From Arthrobacter sp. StoSoilB22 (GTDB taxonomy: Bacteria > Actinomycetota > Actinomycetes > Actinomycetales > Micrococcaceae): DNA of 64,000 bases. Under the pieces are notes generated by a model. It saw nothing but the letters and a program-made list of their open reading frames with translations, was not told where the DNA came from and ran no database searches. Within the stretch, counting starts at the first letter, position 1. Each line of letters opens with the position of its first letter. Both the position numbers and the translations under genes were made by a program. Below are positions 7,277 to 15,766 of this stretch, piece after piece. The stretch is taken from positions 1,984,001 to 2,048,000 of the forward strand of contig NZ_AP024652.1 of the NCBI RefSeq assembly GCF_019977315.1, read 5' to 3'.

Positions 7277-9296
7277 CTTCGCTGGAGCGAATCATGATCC
7301 ATTCGAACGGCTCAAGTTCTACATCCTCCACGGGTTCCCCGGAGAGAAGGTCTTGTCCACTTGCTTTGACTTTTGTGGTTTCGGCACCATGATTGATCAA
7401 TGTAAGAACATCGCCACGTCGAGCGACCTCCACCCACGGAGATAGGCCATCGAGTTCCGGTCGAACTCCAGCTTCAGCCAATGCCCACGACGTGATGGAC
7501 ATCATGCCTGAATCGTCCGGGATAGTTGCTAGGTACGTTGCTCGACCTGCGCCAAAGACTTGGTGGGTTGCTGCTGGCGCACCCTGGAGGCGGCCATCAT
7601 CAAAGGTCGCGATGACATCGGCAGTGAGAACCCGCAGTTCTTCGGCAAAGTACTCGCCGCGTAGAGTGCCGAATGGCCCGGTCAGTGACGCATGCGATTG
7701 ACCAGGCCCGATTCCGGATCCGGCCTTGGGTGAGTCGCCGACAGACCAGAGGGAAGAATCGCTGGCGGGGGCTACAAGTGCCCCAAAATCCTCGACAGTT
7801 ACTCCCAAAACCTGCCGTAGCCCGACCTGGTAACCACCTTCCCGGAATGCATCGTCCTCATCCACGACATCCGTAAATGCTGACACAAGCAATTGACCGC
7901 CGTTGTGGACGTATGACGTGATATTCCGCGAAGCTTCGTCACTTAGCAGGTACAGCTGTGGGACCACAATGAGGGAGTAGGCAGAAAGGTTAGCCGTCGG
8001 CTTAACGATGTCGATCGAAATGTGTTGCGCATGCAGGGCTGCGTGCCATCTTTGCACCAAGCGACCGTAGTCCAGGGCAACCGGCTGGTCACCGTGACTC
8101 AGGGCCCACCAATTTTCCCAGTCAAAGAGCACGCCAACCTTTGCGTTGCTTTCCGGGGCAAGTTGGGGGAAGTGTCCAAGCGTCTCACCCAGGGTGGTCA
8201 CCTCACGCCAACTTCGCGTCAGTGTCCCTGCTTGAGGAAGCATGGCGGAATGAAACTTCTCGCTGCCTCGCCTTGATTGCCGCCATTGGAAGAACAGGAC
8301 TCCGTCTGCGCCATGGCCGATAGCCTGAGCCGAGAGGGCCTCCATCTGACCGGGTGCCTTCGGAGCGTTCGAGGGGCGCCAATTGAGCGCACCCGTGGAC
8401 TGTTCCATCAAGATCCAAGGTACTCCGGGTTTGAGCGAACGCATGAGGTCAAGTGCAAAGGCTGAAGAGCGGAAAGACTGAGGGTCGTTGGGGTCAGGGT
8501 AATTGTCGTTGGTGATGACGTCGATTTCTTCGGCCCATCGCCAGTAGTCCAACGGGGGGAAGGCCCCCATGAAGTTGGTAGAAATGGGCTGTGTTGCTCC
8601 TGCAGCGCGGATGATGTCGCGCTCCATAACGTACAGCTCGAGTGAGGCGTCTGACGTGAACCGCTTGAAGTCAAGGGCGCCACCTGGATTGAGGCTGTAG
8701 GGGGCTTTGCGAGGAGGAAGAACCTGATCGAAAGAGGTGTAGATCTGAGACCAGAAGGCTGTTCCCCACGCCTCGTTTAGAGCGTCGATCGTGTCGTATT
8801 TGGCCCGCAACCAAACGCGGAAAGCATCCCGGGCATTGTCAGAGTAGTCATAGTTCACATGGCAGCCATACTCATTGTTGACGTGCCACATCACAACTGC
8901 CGGATGATTGGCGTAGCGGGTCGCGAGTTCGTGGACCAACTCAGCTGCTAGGCGGCGGTACACGGGGGACGTAGGAGCATAGTGTTGACGGCTTCCAGGC
9001 CCATATGTCGTTCCGTCAGCGTCTTGCGGCAAGATTTCGGGGTACTTGGTAGTTGCCCAAGGGGGTGGTGAGGCGGTGGCGGTTCCCATATTGACGTTGA
9101 TGCCGTTCTCGTGAAGCAAATTGACGATGCGGTCCAACCATCCCCAATCGTAGGTCCCTTCGTCCCTTTGAATTCGAGCCCAAGCAAAGATGCCTAGGCT
9201 CACCATCGTCACTCCGGCCTCGCGCATGAGACGCACATCTTCGTGCCAGACATCTTCTGGCCACTGCTCCGGGTTGTAGTCGCCGCCGTAGTACAT
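7257..9296 (-). CDS. GH42 beta-galactosidase
   Basis: 679 residues from the ATG at 9296, which follows GAAGGAAGCAC; the open frame extends to 9362 but the GH42 N-terminus MYYGGDYNPEQWP starts here. The TIM barrel carries the acid/base Glu142 in WHVNNEYG and the nucleophile Glu298 in WILMEQSTG. The trimerisation and C-terminal beta domains of the family follow. There is no signal peptide, so it hydrolyses imported beta-galactosides or related glycosides in the cytoplasm. The mutarotase-like gene follows with overlap. The IclR gene at 9465 is divergent, and the shared intergenic region carries two candidate operators. Confidence 0.93.
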   Translation of the reverse strand: MYYGGDYNPEQWPEDVWHEDVRLMREAGVTMVSLGIFAWARIQRDEGTYDWGWLDRIVNLLHENGINVNMGTATASPPPWATTKYPEILPQDADGTTYGPGSRQHYAPTSPVYRRLAAELVHELATRYANHPAVVMWHVNNEYGCHVNYDYSDNARDAFRVWLRAKYDTIDALNEAWGTAFWSQIYTSFDQVLPPRKAPYSLNPGGALDFKRFTSDASLELYVMERDIIRAAGATQPISTNFMGAFPPLDYWRWAEEIDVITNDNYPDPNDPQSFRSSAFALDLMRSLKPGVPWILMEQSTGALNWRPSNAPKAPGQMEALSAQAIGHGADGVLFFQWRQSRRGSEKFHSAMLPQAGTLTRSWREVTTLGETLGHFPQLAPESNAKVGVLFDWENWWALSHGDQPVALDYGRLVQRWHAALHAQHISIDIVKPTANLSAYSLIVVPQLYLLSDEASRNITSYVHNGGQLLVSAFTDVVDEDDAFREGGYQVGLRQVLGVTVEDFGALVAPASDSSLWSVGDSPKAGSGIGPGQSHASLTGPFGTLRGEYFAEELRVLTADVIATFDDGRLQGAPAATHQVFGAGRATYLATIPDDSGMMSITSWALAEAGVRPELDGLSPWVEVARRGDVLTLINHGAETTKVKASGQDLLSGEPVEDVELEPFEWIMIRSSEDADAEY

Positions 9297-9376
9297 GTGC
9301 TTCCTTCTGTTGGTCCCTTCCGTGGGCAAGGCAACTATATGAGCATCCCAACTTTCGGTCAAACTATTCGAACATT

Positions 9377-9393
9377 ATTCGAATAAACGGAAT
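9377..9393. promoter_or_regulatory. Candidate IclR operator 1 of the GH42/IclR intergenic region
   Basis: Reverse strand reads ATTCC GTTTATT CGAAT, a 5-7-5 palindrome; it overlaps the perfect ten-base palindrome TATTCGAATA at 9376-9385. It sits midway between the divergent GH42 and IclR genes. Nearly the same sequence stands before the ABC transporter at 19481. Confidence 0.55.
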
Positions 9394-9430
9394 TTATCTA
9401 GATGTGACCCATTTACAAGCGCGGTATGAT

Positions 9431-9447
9431 ATTCCAATAATCGACAA
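9431..9447. promoter_or_regulatory. Candidate IclR operator 2, 18 bp before the IclR start
   Basis: ATTCC AATAATC GACAA, one good half-site and one weaker one; the centre AATAATC matches AATAAGC at 19481 and AATAAAC at 9377. Its position just before the start suggests autoregulation. Confidence 0.45.
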
Positions 9448-9464
9448 ATGGTTCGGAGAGTTGG

Positions 9465-10238
9465 ATGAGCGAGCAACGCGAGGAAGAGAAGCTAGTTGGA
9501 GCCGATCGAGTGCTGGCTGTGCTCATAGATCTCGCGGGCCACCCCCAAGGGGCTACCCTGGATGAGATGGCTCAGAGGCTGCAAAGTTCCAAGCCGACCG
9601 TCCACAGGGCACTTTCCTCGCTTCGCCGAGCCGGCCTGGCGGATCAGGTGTCTCGCGGAGTTTACGCGTTAGGCGACGAGTTCATCCGCCTGGCCTTCCG
9701 CCATCATGCCGCTAAACCTGATGCGATACGCATCGAACCTGCGTTGCAGAAGCTGGCGCGGCAGTATGGGGAGACCGCACATTTCGCAGTTCTGTCGGGT
9801 ACCGACGTCGTATACCGCGCCAAAGTAGACCCGGCTGTAGGTTCTGTCCGCTTGACCTCAGAGGTGGGGGGGCGCAACCCCGCCCACCGAACGGCCGTGG
9901 GCAAGATGCTCCTAAGTCATGAACTGCACAGTGAGGCGGAACTGGTGGAGTGGCTGAGAGGTCAACCCCTGGAGGCTCGGACCCCCAGTTCCATCACCAC
10001 CGTCCCCGCACTTTGGGCTGAGCTTGAAGCGACCCGCAACCGCGGCTACGCCGTCGACGACCAGGAAAATGAGATCGGATTGAATTGTGTCGCAGTCCTG
10101 GCTGACCTCGGAACGTCCCAAATGGGAGCCGTAAGCGTCAGTGCTCTGGCTTTTCGGCTCCCACTCGAGAAATTGATTGCTGAAGTCCCCACAATTCGAG
10201 CTATCGTCAATGAGACGCGGGGCATCCCAGCCGCCTAG
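9465..10238 (+). CDS. IclR-family transcriptional regulator
   Basis: 257 residues; the ATG follows GGAGAGTTGG. The N-terminal winged helix (VGADRVLAVLIDLAGHPQG through SSKPTVHRALSSLRRAGLA) is followed by the IclR effector domain with GGRNPAHRTAVGKMLL and GYAVDDQENEIGLNCVAV. It is clearly paralogous to the IclR protein at 13109-13882, as the same landmark segments recur in order. It is divergent from the GH42 operon and probably represses or activates it in response to a sugar derivative. Because operators of one type occur in both loci, cross-regulation by the two paralogues is possible. Confidence 0.92.
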   Translation: MSEQREEEKLVGADRVLAVLIDLAGHPQGATLDEMAQRLQSSKPTVHRALSSLRRAGLADQVSRGVYALGDEFIRLAFRHHAAKPDAIRIEPALQKLARQYGETAHFAVLSGTDVVYRAKVDPAVGSVRLTSEVGGRNPAHRTAVGKMLLSHELHSEAELVEWLRGQPLEARTPSSITTVPALWAELEATRNRGYAVDDQENEIGLNCVAVLADLGTSQMGAVSVSALAFRLPLEKLIAEVPTIRAIVNETRGIPAA

Positions 10239-10245
10239 ATTTCTG

Positions 10246-11142
10246 CTAGGGGTTCCAGTAAGGGGACCGAGTCGATCCTGCCCAGCGCGGTGTTTGACGG
10301 CCAGTAGCACCAGGGTTCGCAAGGTGCAGGAAGCCGGATTCATCGCGTTCGGGATGCGCCAGCCCGGTGGTAGCTGAAGTGATGGCGAGTACATCGAGGT
10401 TTACCCCCACGAAGCCAGGACACGTTGTCTGGGCGGCGTTTACATTCACTTCTTTCAGAACGGTACCGTCGGGCGTAAATTGACGCACGGCACCGACGCC
10501 CCACTCAGCAATCCAAAGGTTGCCGTTGGCGTCGACTGTAAGCCCATCGGGAATCCCTTCAAAGTCGGCAATTACAGTGGTCCAGGCTTCATGCTGGTCA
10601 AAGTCTCCTGGACCATATGAATGCGAGCTGACCGTCCCAGTGAGACTGTCGACGTGATAAATAGTTTGGTCGTCGGGGGAGAAAGCTACTCCGTTGGACA
10701 GGGAGATCCCTGAACGAAGAACCTCGCGACGGCCATCTGGAGCAATTCGGAGAAGAATTTCCTGTCTGTCAGGATCTTTCAATGAAAGGGATCCAACAAC
10801 AAAACGTCCGTGAGGATCCACTGCGCCGTCGTTCCATCGGACGTCAGTCCGGTCGCCCAGAAGATCCGGCCCGGTGGAGACCGCTCCCTCAGCTGAGATT
10901 GAGATCAGCGAACGAGTTCCTGCGGCGATCATTCCGCCGTCCTCGGAAAGGGCTACTGCCCCCACATAGCCGTCAAGGGTGACTGTTGATTTAACTGTGA
11001 CTTCGTCATCAAGGAGCATTCCCCGGTTGATGGCTCCCTTGAGGATGTCGACCCACACGATTTCCTGGGTTCGGTCGTCCCAGAGGATGCCTTCCCCTAG
11101 CATGTCTCGGTTTACGGTAGCTGCACGCGCTTGTACTGGCAT
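10246..11142 (-). CDS. SMP-30/gluconolactonase-family sugar lactonase
   Basis: 298 residues. Six-bladed propeller of the SMP-30/LRE family: N-terminal LGEGILWDDRTQEIVWVDI, the metal ligand region RWNDGAVDPHGRFVVGSL, SNGVAFSPDDQTIYHVDS and the typical end RWAGSTRSPYW. It should open the sugar-acid lactone made by the adjacent dehydrogenase. It is the last gene of a minus-strand operon IclR - FAH hydrolase - dehydrogenase - lactonase. The specific lactone (fucono-, rhamnono- or another) cannot be read from sequence. Confidence 0.85.
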   Translation of the reverse strand: MPVQARAATVNRDMLGEGILWDDRTQEIVWVDILKGAINRGMLLDDEVTVKSTVTLDGYVGAVALSEDGGMIAAGTRSLISISAEGAVSTGPDLLGDRTDVRWNDGAVDPHGRFVVGSLSLKDPDRQEILLRIAPDGRREVLRSGISLSNGVAFSPDDQTIYHVDSLTGTVSSHSYGPGDFDQHEAWTTVIADFEGIPDGLTVDANGNLWIAEWGVGAVRQFTPDGTVLKEVNVNAAQTTCPGFVGVNLDVLAITSATTGLAHPERDESGFLHLANPGATGRQTPRWAGSTRSPYWNP

Positions 11143-11177
11143 TGTGTCTCTCTTGAGTCTAGGCGCCGCAGCCTGTC

Positions 11178-12194
11178 CTAGGGCAGTCGCGGATCAACGT
11201 GGAGTTTGGGGCCGTTGCCGGCCTGCGGCGACCTCTTGCCGGTAAATCCTTCAACGAGTCCTCCAAGCCCGACCGTGGAGTGAACCAGGGGCCGGGGGTC
11301 AACGGAACCGTCAGCAAAACGCCTGATGGTTTCGGCTAGGCCAGCTGACGCTCCGAGGATTCCAACTGCAGTGACGTCCTTCAAGGCTAAATCACGGGTG
11401 TCGACGTGGCTCGGAGCCCCGGACAAACCCACGAAGACCACCCGTTTGCCGGGCTCCACAAGTCTGACTGCCTCGGCGGGGAGTGTGCGCGCGTTGGAGG
11501 CATCGATGACCGCGTCGTAGGGCAGATCAGGAAGATCAGCTCCTGACCAAACACCCGCGAAGCCAAAAGTCCGGGCGAACTCGAGTGAAGATGCAGACCG
11601 TCCCAAGAGGTGAACCTCCGCTTTCGCTGCCATGGCAAACATCCCAGTCAGGAGGCCAATCGTGCCAGCGCCCGTGATGAGCACGCGGTCTCCGGGTTGA
11701 AGATTGGCTGCCTGAACGGCGCGCAGCGCGTTTCCACCGGGTTCGACCATGGCCCCGGCAGTGTCATCGACAGAATCGGGGAGTAGATGCAAAGAGTTCG
11801 CAGGCACTGCAAGCTGCTCCGCCAACGCCCCTGGCCAACCGTTCCGGACTCCCACTTCGTAGCGTAGGTCGCAGACGTGATGCCTTCCTGTCCGGCATCG
11901 ACGGCAGGAACCGCAGCCGAGCATCGTGTCGCCGGTGGTTCTCCTTCCCACAAGCTCGCTGCTTACTCCTTCACCGACGGCGGCAATGGTCCCGCACCAC
12001 TCATGGCCAAGCTGGATAGGATAGGCTGCAAATCCTTCTTTGAGGTATGCCATTTCGCCAGTGAAGAGCTCAATGTCTGTGCCGCACACGCCGACGCGGC
12101 TGACATCCACAACCACTTGGCCTGGTCCGGCCCGGGGCGCCTCAATGTCTTGTACTTCGGCTTCGCCCGGCCCGGTGACGATGAATGCCCGCAT
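11178..12194 (-). CDS. Zinc-dependent MDR sugar/polyol dehydrogenase
   Basis: 338 residues. Catalytic zinc ligands Cys37 and His64-Glu65 (GHEW), structural zinc cysteines 94, 97, 100 and 108, and an NAD-binding GAGTIG loop. It begins two bases after the stop of the FAH-type hydrolase gene, so the two are co-translated. In context it is the best candidate for the first step, oxidising the free sugar at C1 to a lactone, or alternatively the 4-dehydrogenase acting on the 2-keto-3-deoxy acid. The MDR family can do either. Confidence 0.85.
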   Translation of the reverse strand: MRAFIVTGPGEAEVQDIEAPRAGPGQVVVDVSRVGVCGTDIELFTGEMAYLKEGFAAYPIQLGHEWCGTIAAVGEGVSSELVGRRTTGDTMLGCGSCRRCRTGRHHVCDLRYEVGVRNGWPGALAEQLAVPANSLHLLPDSVDDTAGAMVEPGGNALRAVQAANLQPGDRVLITGAGTIGLLTGMFAMAAKAEVHLLGRSASSLEFARTFGFAGVWSGADLPDLPYDAVIDASNARTLPAEAVRLVEPGKRVVFVGLSGAPSHVDTRDLALKDVTAVGILGASAGLAETIRRFADGSVDPRPLVHSTVGLGGLVEGFTGKRSPQAGNGPKLHVDPRLP

Positions 12195-12196
12195 TG

Positions 12197-13057
12197 TCAG
12201 CGTGCGCCGATGACTTGTTGACGCTGCTGTCCAAGCTGGCTGATACCGAGTTCCATGACGTCGTCAGGCTGGAGCCATACCGGGGGAGTGAAGCCCATGC
12301 CGACGCCGGGCGGGGTGCCGGTGTTGATAAGGTCGCCTGGCTCGAGAACCATGAATTGGCTTAGGTGATGAACAATGAAGTGCGGATCGAAAATCATGGT
12401 GGAAGTTGACCCCGTCTGTCGACGCTGCCCGTTGATGTTGAGCCACATGTCCAGGTTCTTCACGTCCTGGATCTCGTCGGCTGTGGCCAACCAAGGGCCA
12501 CACGGATTGAACGTCTCGGCTGACTTCCCCTTTGCCCACTGACCCCCTCGTTCCATCTGAAATGCGCGCTCACTGACGTCGTTCACCAAAACGTAGCCGG
12601 CAATAGCGTTTGCGGCTTCTTCAACCGAGTTGAGATAGCTTGTGCGTTGGCCGATGACAATGCCCAACTCCACCTCCCAATCTGGTTTTGTCGAGCCCCT
12701 CGGGATCCGGACATCATCGTAGGGACCCACAAGGGTGTTGGGTGACTTTGTGAACAGAATGGGCTCAGCGGGCACGTCTTGGCCGGTTTCAGCAGCATGA
12801 TCGCTGTAGTTCAGCCCGATACACAGGATCTGATGCGGTCGGGCAATAGGGGAGCCGATCCTTTCCCCGGCGAAAGCAGATACGGCGCCAGCTGCTTTCC
12901 GGTCGGCGACCAAGTCGGCCAACTCTGGCAGTCTGCCTTGGCCAAAGAACTCTTCGTTGAAATCAATGACGACGTCGGAGACGTCTACGTAAGTATCTTC
13001 ATCGATGCGGACAACGGGCTTCTCTTCGCCGGCCGGGCCGATGCGCATGAGGAACAT
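12197..13057 (-). CDS. Fumarylacetoacetate-hydrolase-family protein, candidate 2,4-diketo-3-deoxy sugar-acid hydrolase
   Basis: 286 residues; ATG at 13057 with GGAG upstream (a second ATG three codons later is possible). FAH fold: GLNYSDHAAE, LFTKSPNTLVGP, and the metal-binding Glu128-x-Glu130 in DWEVELG, then NTGTPPGVG. In the diketo-hydrolase routes for L-fucose and L-rhamnose, such an enzyme splits the 2,4-diketo-3-deoxy acid into pyruvate and lactate. The neighbours (lactonase, dehydrogenases, dehydratase, lactate-type oxidase) supply all other steps, which favours that role over a general acylpyruvase. Confidence 0.82.
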   Translation of the reverse strand: MFLMRIGPAGEEKPVVRIDEDTYVDVSDVVIDFNEEFFGQGRLPELADLVADRKAAGAVSAFAGERIGSPIARPHQILCIGLNYSDHAAETGQDVPAEPILFTKSPNTLVGPYDDVRIPRGSTKPDWEVELGIVIGQRTSYLNSVEEAANAIAGYVLVNDVSERAFQMERGGQWAKGKSAETFNPCGPWLATADEIQDVKNLDMWLNINGQRRQTGSTSTMIFDPHFIVHHLSQFMVLEPGDLINTGTPPGVGMGFTPPVWLQPDDVMELGISQLGQQRQQVIGAR

Positions 13058-13108
13058 TTCTCATTAACTCCTGTTTAGTGGGGCAGATTATGGCTGGGTA
13101 TTCAAATG

Positions 13109-13882
13109 TCAGGCGGCGGTGCCCGCGTGCGGTCGGCCGGAAACAATGGCGCGGATGGCATCCAGGTCGTCAACTAGATGCCTCAAGGGCGTCCGGTGTG
13201 CAAGAGCGCTGATACTAATTGCACCGCTTGGTTTCGTCGGTGACGCAAAGTGCACAGGTAAGGCTATGCAGTTCAGTCCTGGCTCGTTTTCCTGGTCGTC
13301 CACGGCGTAGCCTTGCTCACGAATCTGCTTGAAGGCTGCGTGGAGTTCCATTGGCTGAACCAACGTGTTTCGCGTAGGCCTGGCTAGGGGCCGGTCACCA
13401 ATCCATTCAGTGATGGAGTCGATGTCCGGAAGGGTATAGGCCAGCAGCACCTTTCCAACCCCGGTTGCATGGGCTGGATTACGGCCTCCAACGACTGAGG
13501 TCAGCTTCATGGCGCCACTGGGCGGGTCCACTTTTGAACGGTAAACGACTTCTCGCCCTTCCAGGACCGCGTAATGAACAGTTTCGCCGAAGCGGTCCGA
13601 CAGCTGCTGCAGGATCGGTTGTGCCCGCACATGATCAGGGCGTGCCTCGTGATGAGTGAAAGCGATCCGCAAAAAATCGTCGCCCAAGAGATAATGTCCG
13701 TGGGAATCCTGTGCAGCCAAACCACTGCGGCGGAGGGACGCAAGCGCCCTGTGAATAGTCGGCTTCGGGCTGTCTATGAGACGAGACAGGTTTTCCAGGC
13801 TGATACCACCGGGGTGCTTCCCCAGTTCAAGAAGCACTGCCAGGACCCTGTCTGACCCAACAAGTCGTTTCTCCTCTCCCAT
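13109..13882 (-). CDS. IclR-family transcriptional regulator, second paralogue
   Basis: 257 residues; ATG at 13882 preceded by GAGGAAGG. Winged helix VGSDRVLAVLLELGKHPGG ... SPKPTIHRALASLRRSGLA, then the effector domain with VVGGRNPAHATGVGKVLLA and GYAVDDQENEPGLNCIALP. It heads the minus-strand operon that continues with the FAH hydrolase, dehydrogenase and lactonase, and is divergent from the dehydratase operon, so it sits at the control point of the whole deoxy-sugar module. It is closely similar in layout and key segments to the IclR protein at 9465. Confidence 0.92.
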   Translation of the reverse strand: MGEEKRLVGSDRVLAVLLELGKHPGGISLENLSRLIDSPKPTIHRALASLRRSGLAAQDSHGHYLLGDDFLRIAFTHHEARPDHVRAQPILQQLSDRFGETVHYAVLEGREVVYRSKVDPPSGAMKLTSVVGGRNPAHATGVGKVLLAYTLPDIDSITEWIGDRPLARPTRNTLVQPMELHAAFKQIREQGYAVDDQENEPGLNCIALPVHFASPTKPSGAISISALAHRTPLRHLVDDLDAIRAIVSGRPHAGTAA

Positions 13883-13945
13883 AGCCTTCCTCTCTGATCC
13901 AAGAGGCAGGCCTACCCTGGCTCCTATTCAAGATATTAGACTGAT

Positions 13946-13962
13946 GATCCAGCAATTGGAAA
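13946..13962. promoter_or_regulatory. Candidate IclR operator, IclR-proximal
   Basis: GATCC AGCAATT GGAAA, 5-7-5 geometry with TCC/GGA half-sites. It lies in the divergent region 64 bp from the IclR start and has a near twin at 14026. Confidence 0.55.
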
Positions 13963-14002
13963 GCTGTGTGCTGTCGGCTTGCCGTCACGTACATCAGTCT
14001 CT

Positions 14003-14017
14003 ACTATTCAGAATAGT
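14003..14017. promoter_or_regulatory. Perfect 15-bp palindrome ACTATTCAGAATAGT
   Basis: Seven-base arms around a single A. A weaker relative, CTATTCAAGATATTAG, stands at 13925-13940. It is a different sequence class from the TCC-N7-GGA sites on both sides and lies 33 bp before the dehydratase start, so it is a plausible operator for either divergent operon. Confidence 0.55.
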
Positions 14018-14025
14018 TGAATTAA

Positions 14026-14042
14026 GATCCATCAAGTGGAAA
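14026..14042. promoter_or_regulatory. Candidate IclR operator, dehydratase-proximal
   Basis: GATCC ATCAAGT GGAAA, matching the 13946 site at 13 of 17 positions. It overlaps the putative ribosome site GGAAAG of the dehydratase gene (start 14051), so binding would block both transcription and translation. Confidence 0.55.
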
Positions 14043-14050
14043 GTAGGCTC

Positions 14051-15766
14051 ATGGGCGAGCTACGCAGCGCACAGTGGTATTCCGGCAGCGACCGTAACGC
14101 CTACATTCACCGCGCCTGGATGCGACGAGGAACCCCCGCAGACTCTTTTGAGGGAAAGCCCCAGATTGCCATCGCCAACACGGCATCGGATCTCACCCCT
14201 TGTAACGCACATCTGGACGAGGTTGCGCAGCACGTAAAAATGGGCATTTGGGAGGCCGGTGGTGTTCCGCTCAACATGCCCGTTGTTTCTTTGGGTGAGA
14301 CGCAGGTGCGACCGACCGCCATGCTCTGGCGGAACATGTCGGCGATGGCCACGGAGGAAATGCTGCGGGCCAATCCCATTGACGGAGTTGTACTCCTCGG
14401 CGGATGCGACAAGACAATTCCTGCGTTGCTCATGGCGGCTGCGTCAGTGGGGATTCCCGCAGTGGTCGTTCCCGGAGGGCCGATGGCCACGGGCACATTC
14501 CGAGGGCAAGCCTTGGGCTGCGGGACGGACGTATGGCGCCTTAGTGAGGAAGTCCGCGGTGGTGAATTGTCCAACAAGGACTTCATGAAGTCTGAGTCCT
14601 CGATGATCAGAAGCCGGGGACACTGCAATACCATGGGGACGGCCTCTACGATGGCACTCGTGGCTGAGGCGCTTGGCATGGTCCTTCCAGGCCTGGCGGG
14701 CACACCGGCTGTAGACAGCAGTCTCCTGTCCGGCTCCCACGAAACTGGCCGGCTCATTGTTGAAATGGTCGCCCAGGATCGCACCCCGAAGGAGCTCCTG
14801 ACAAGGGAGTCATTCTTGAACGCGATTGTGGCATTGGCTGCCATCGGTGGTTCCACCAACGCCGTCGTGCACCTCTTGGCGATTGCAGGGCGCCTGGGCG
14901 TCGAACTGACCATTGATGATTTCGACCGCGTCGGATCCTCCGTTCCCTTGCTGGTAAACCTGCAACCGTCGGGCCAGTATCTGATGGACGACCTGCACCG
15001 CGCGGGTGGGTTCCTTTCCGTCCTCCGCGAGGTGAAGGACTTGCTGAATGGTGATGCTCTGACTGTCACGGGTGCACCGCTTGTTAGTTACCTGGACGAC
15101 GCGCGAATTTGGGACGAAGACGTCATTCGCCCCAGGGGCAACCCACTGCAGTCGGAAGCCGGCATTGCCATCCTTCGCGGCAACCTCGCCCCAGGCGGTG
15201 CCCTGATCAAGCCAGCTGCGGCATCACCACATCTGCTTGAGCACCGCGGACCGGCAGTGGTCTTTGACAGCATCGAGGACATGCACGCCCGCATCGATCA
15301 CCCCGATCTTGACGTTGACGAAAATTCGGTGCTGATACTGCGCGGTTGTGGTCCTAAGGGCTATCCAGGTATGCCTGAGGTCTCCAACATGCCGCTGCCC
15401 AAGAAGCTGTTGGCAAAGGGCGTCCGGGACATGGTCCGTATCTGTGACGGGCGGATGAGCGGAACGGCGTACGGCACTGTGGTGCTGCACGTGACGCCGG
15501 AAGCTGCCGCCGGAGGGCCCCTGGCCCTCGTGAAAAACGGCGACATGATCCGTCTCGACGTGGTGAACCGGACTTTGGACATTGACATCGATCCGGGACT
15601 CCTTGCAGAGCGCAGCCCGAGTGAGGCTGCAGCCGACGGGTACGCAAAACCCGCCCGTGGCTGGGAACGTCTTTACGTGGATCACGTTCTGCAGGCTGAC
15701 ACCGGGGTCGACCTTGATTTCCTGACCGGCGCCTCCGGCCCTGAGGTATCCCGTGAATCCCACTAA
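14051..15766 (+). CDS. IlvD/Edd-family sugar-acid dehydratase
   Basis: 571 residues from ATG 14051; an in-frame GTG at 14036 would add five residues. The family core RSAQWYSGSDRNAYIHRAWMR is at the N-terminus, followed by the Fe-S ligand segments GGCDKTIPA and RGHCNTMGTAST and the C-terminal CDGRMSGTAYGTVVLHV. Members with this opening (arabinonate, fuconate and related dehydratases) act on sugar acids rather than on dihydroxy-acids of branched-chain synthesis. It would convert the aldonate to a 2-keto-3-deoxy acid. Its stop overlaps the next start by 14 bases. Confidence 0.88.
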   Translation: MGELRSAQWYSGSDRNAYIHRAWMRRGTPADSFEGKPQIAIANTASDLTPCNAHLDEVAQHVKMGIWEAGGVPLNMPVVSLGETQVRPTAMLWRNMSAMATEEMLRANPIDGVVLLGGCDKTIPALLMAAASVGIPAVVVPGGPMATGTFRGQALGCGTDVWRLSEEVRGGELSNKDFMKSESSMIRSRGHCNTMGTASTMALVAEALGMVLPGLAGTPAVDSSLLSGSHETGRLIVEMVAQDRTPKELLTRESFLNAIVALAAIGGSTNAVVHLLAIAGRLGVELTIDDFDRVGSSVPLLVNLQPSGQYLMDDLHRAGGFLSVLREVKDLLNGDALTVTGAPLVSYLDDARIWDEDVIRPRGNPLQSEAGIAILRGNLAPGGALIKPAAASPHLLEHRGPAVVFDSIEDMHARIDHPDLDVDENSVLILRGCGPKGYPGMPEVSNMPLPKKLLAKGVRDMVRICDGRMSGTAYGTVVLHVTPEAAAGGPLALVKNGDMIRLDVVNRTLDIDIDPGLLAERSPSEAAADGYAKPARGWERLYVDHVLQADTGVDLDFLTGASGPEVSRESH

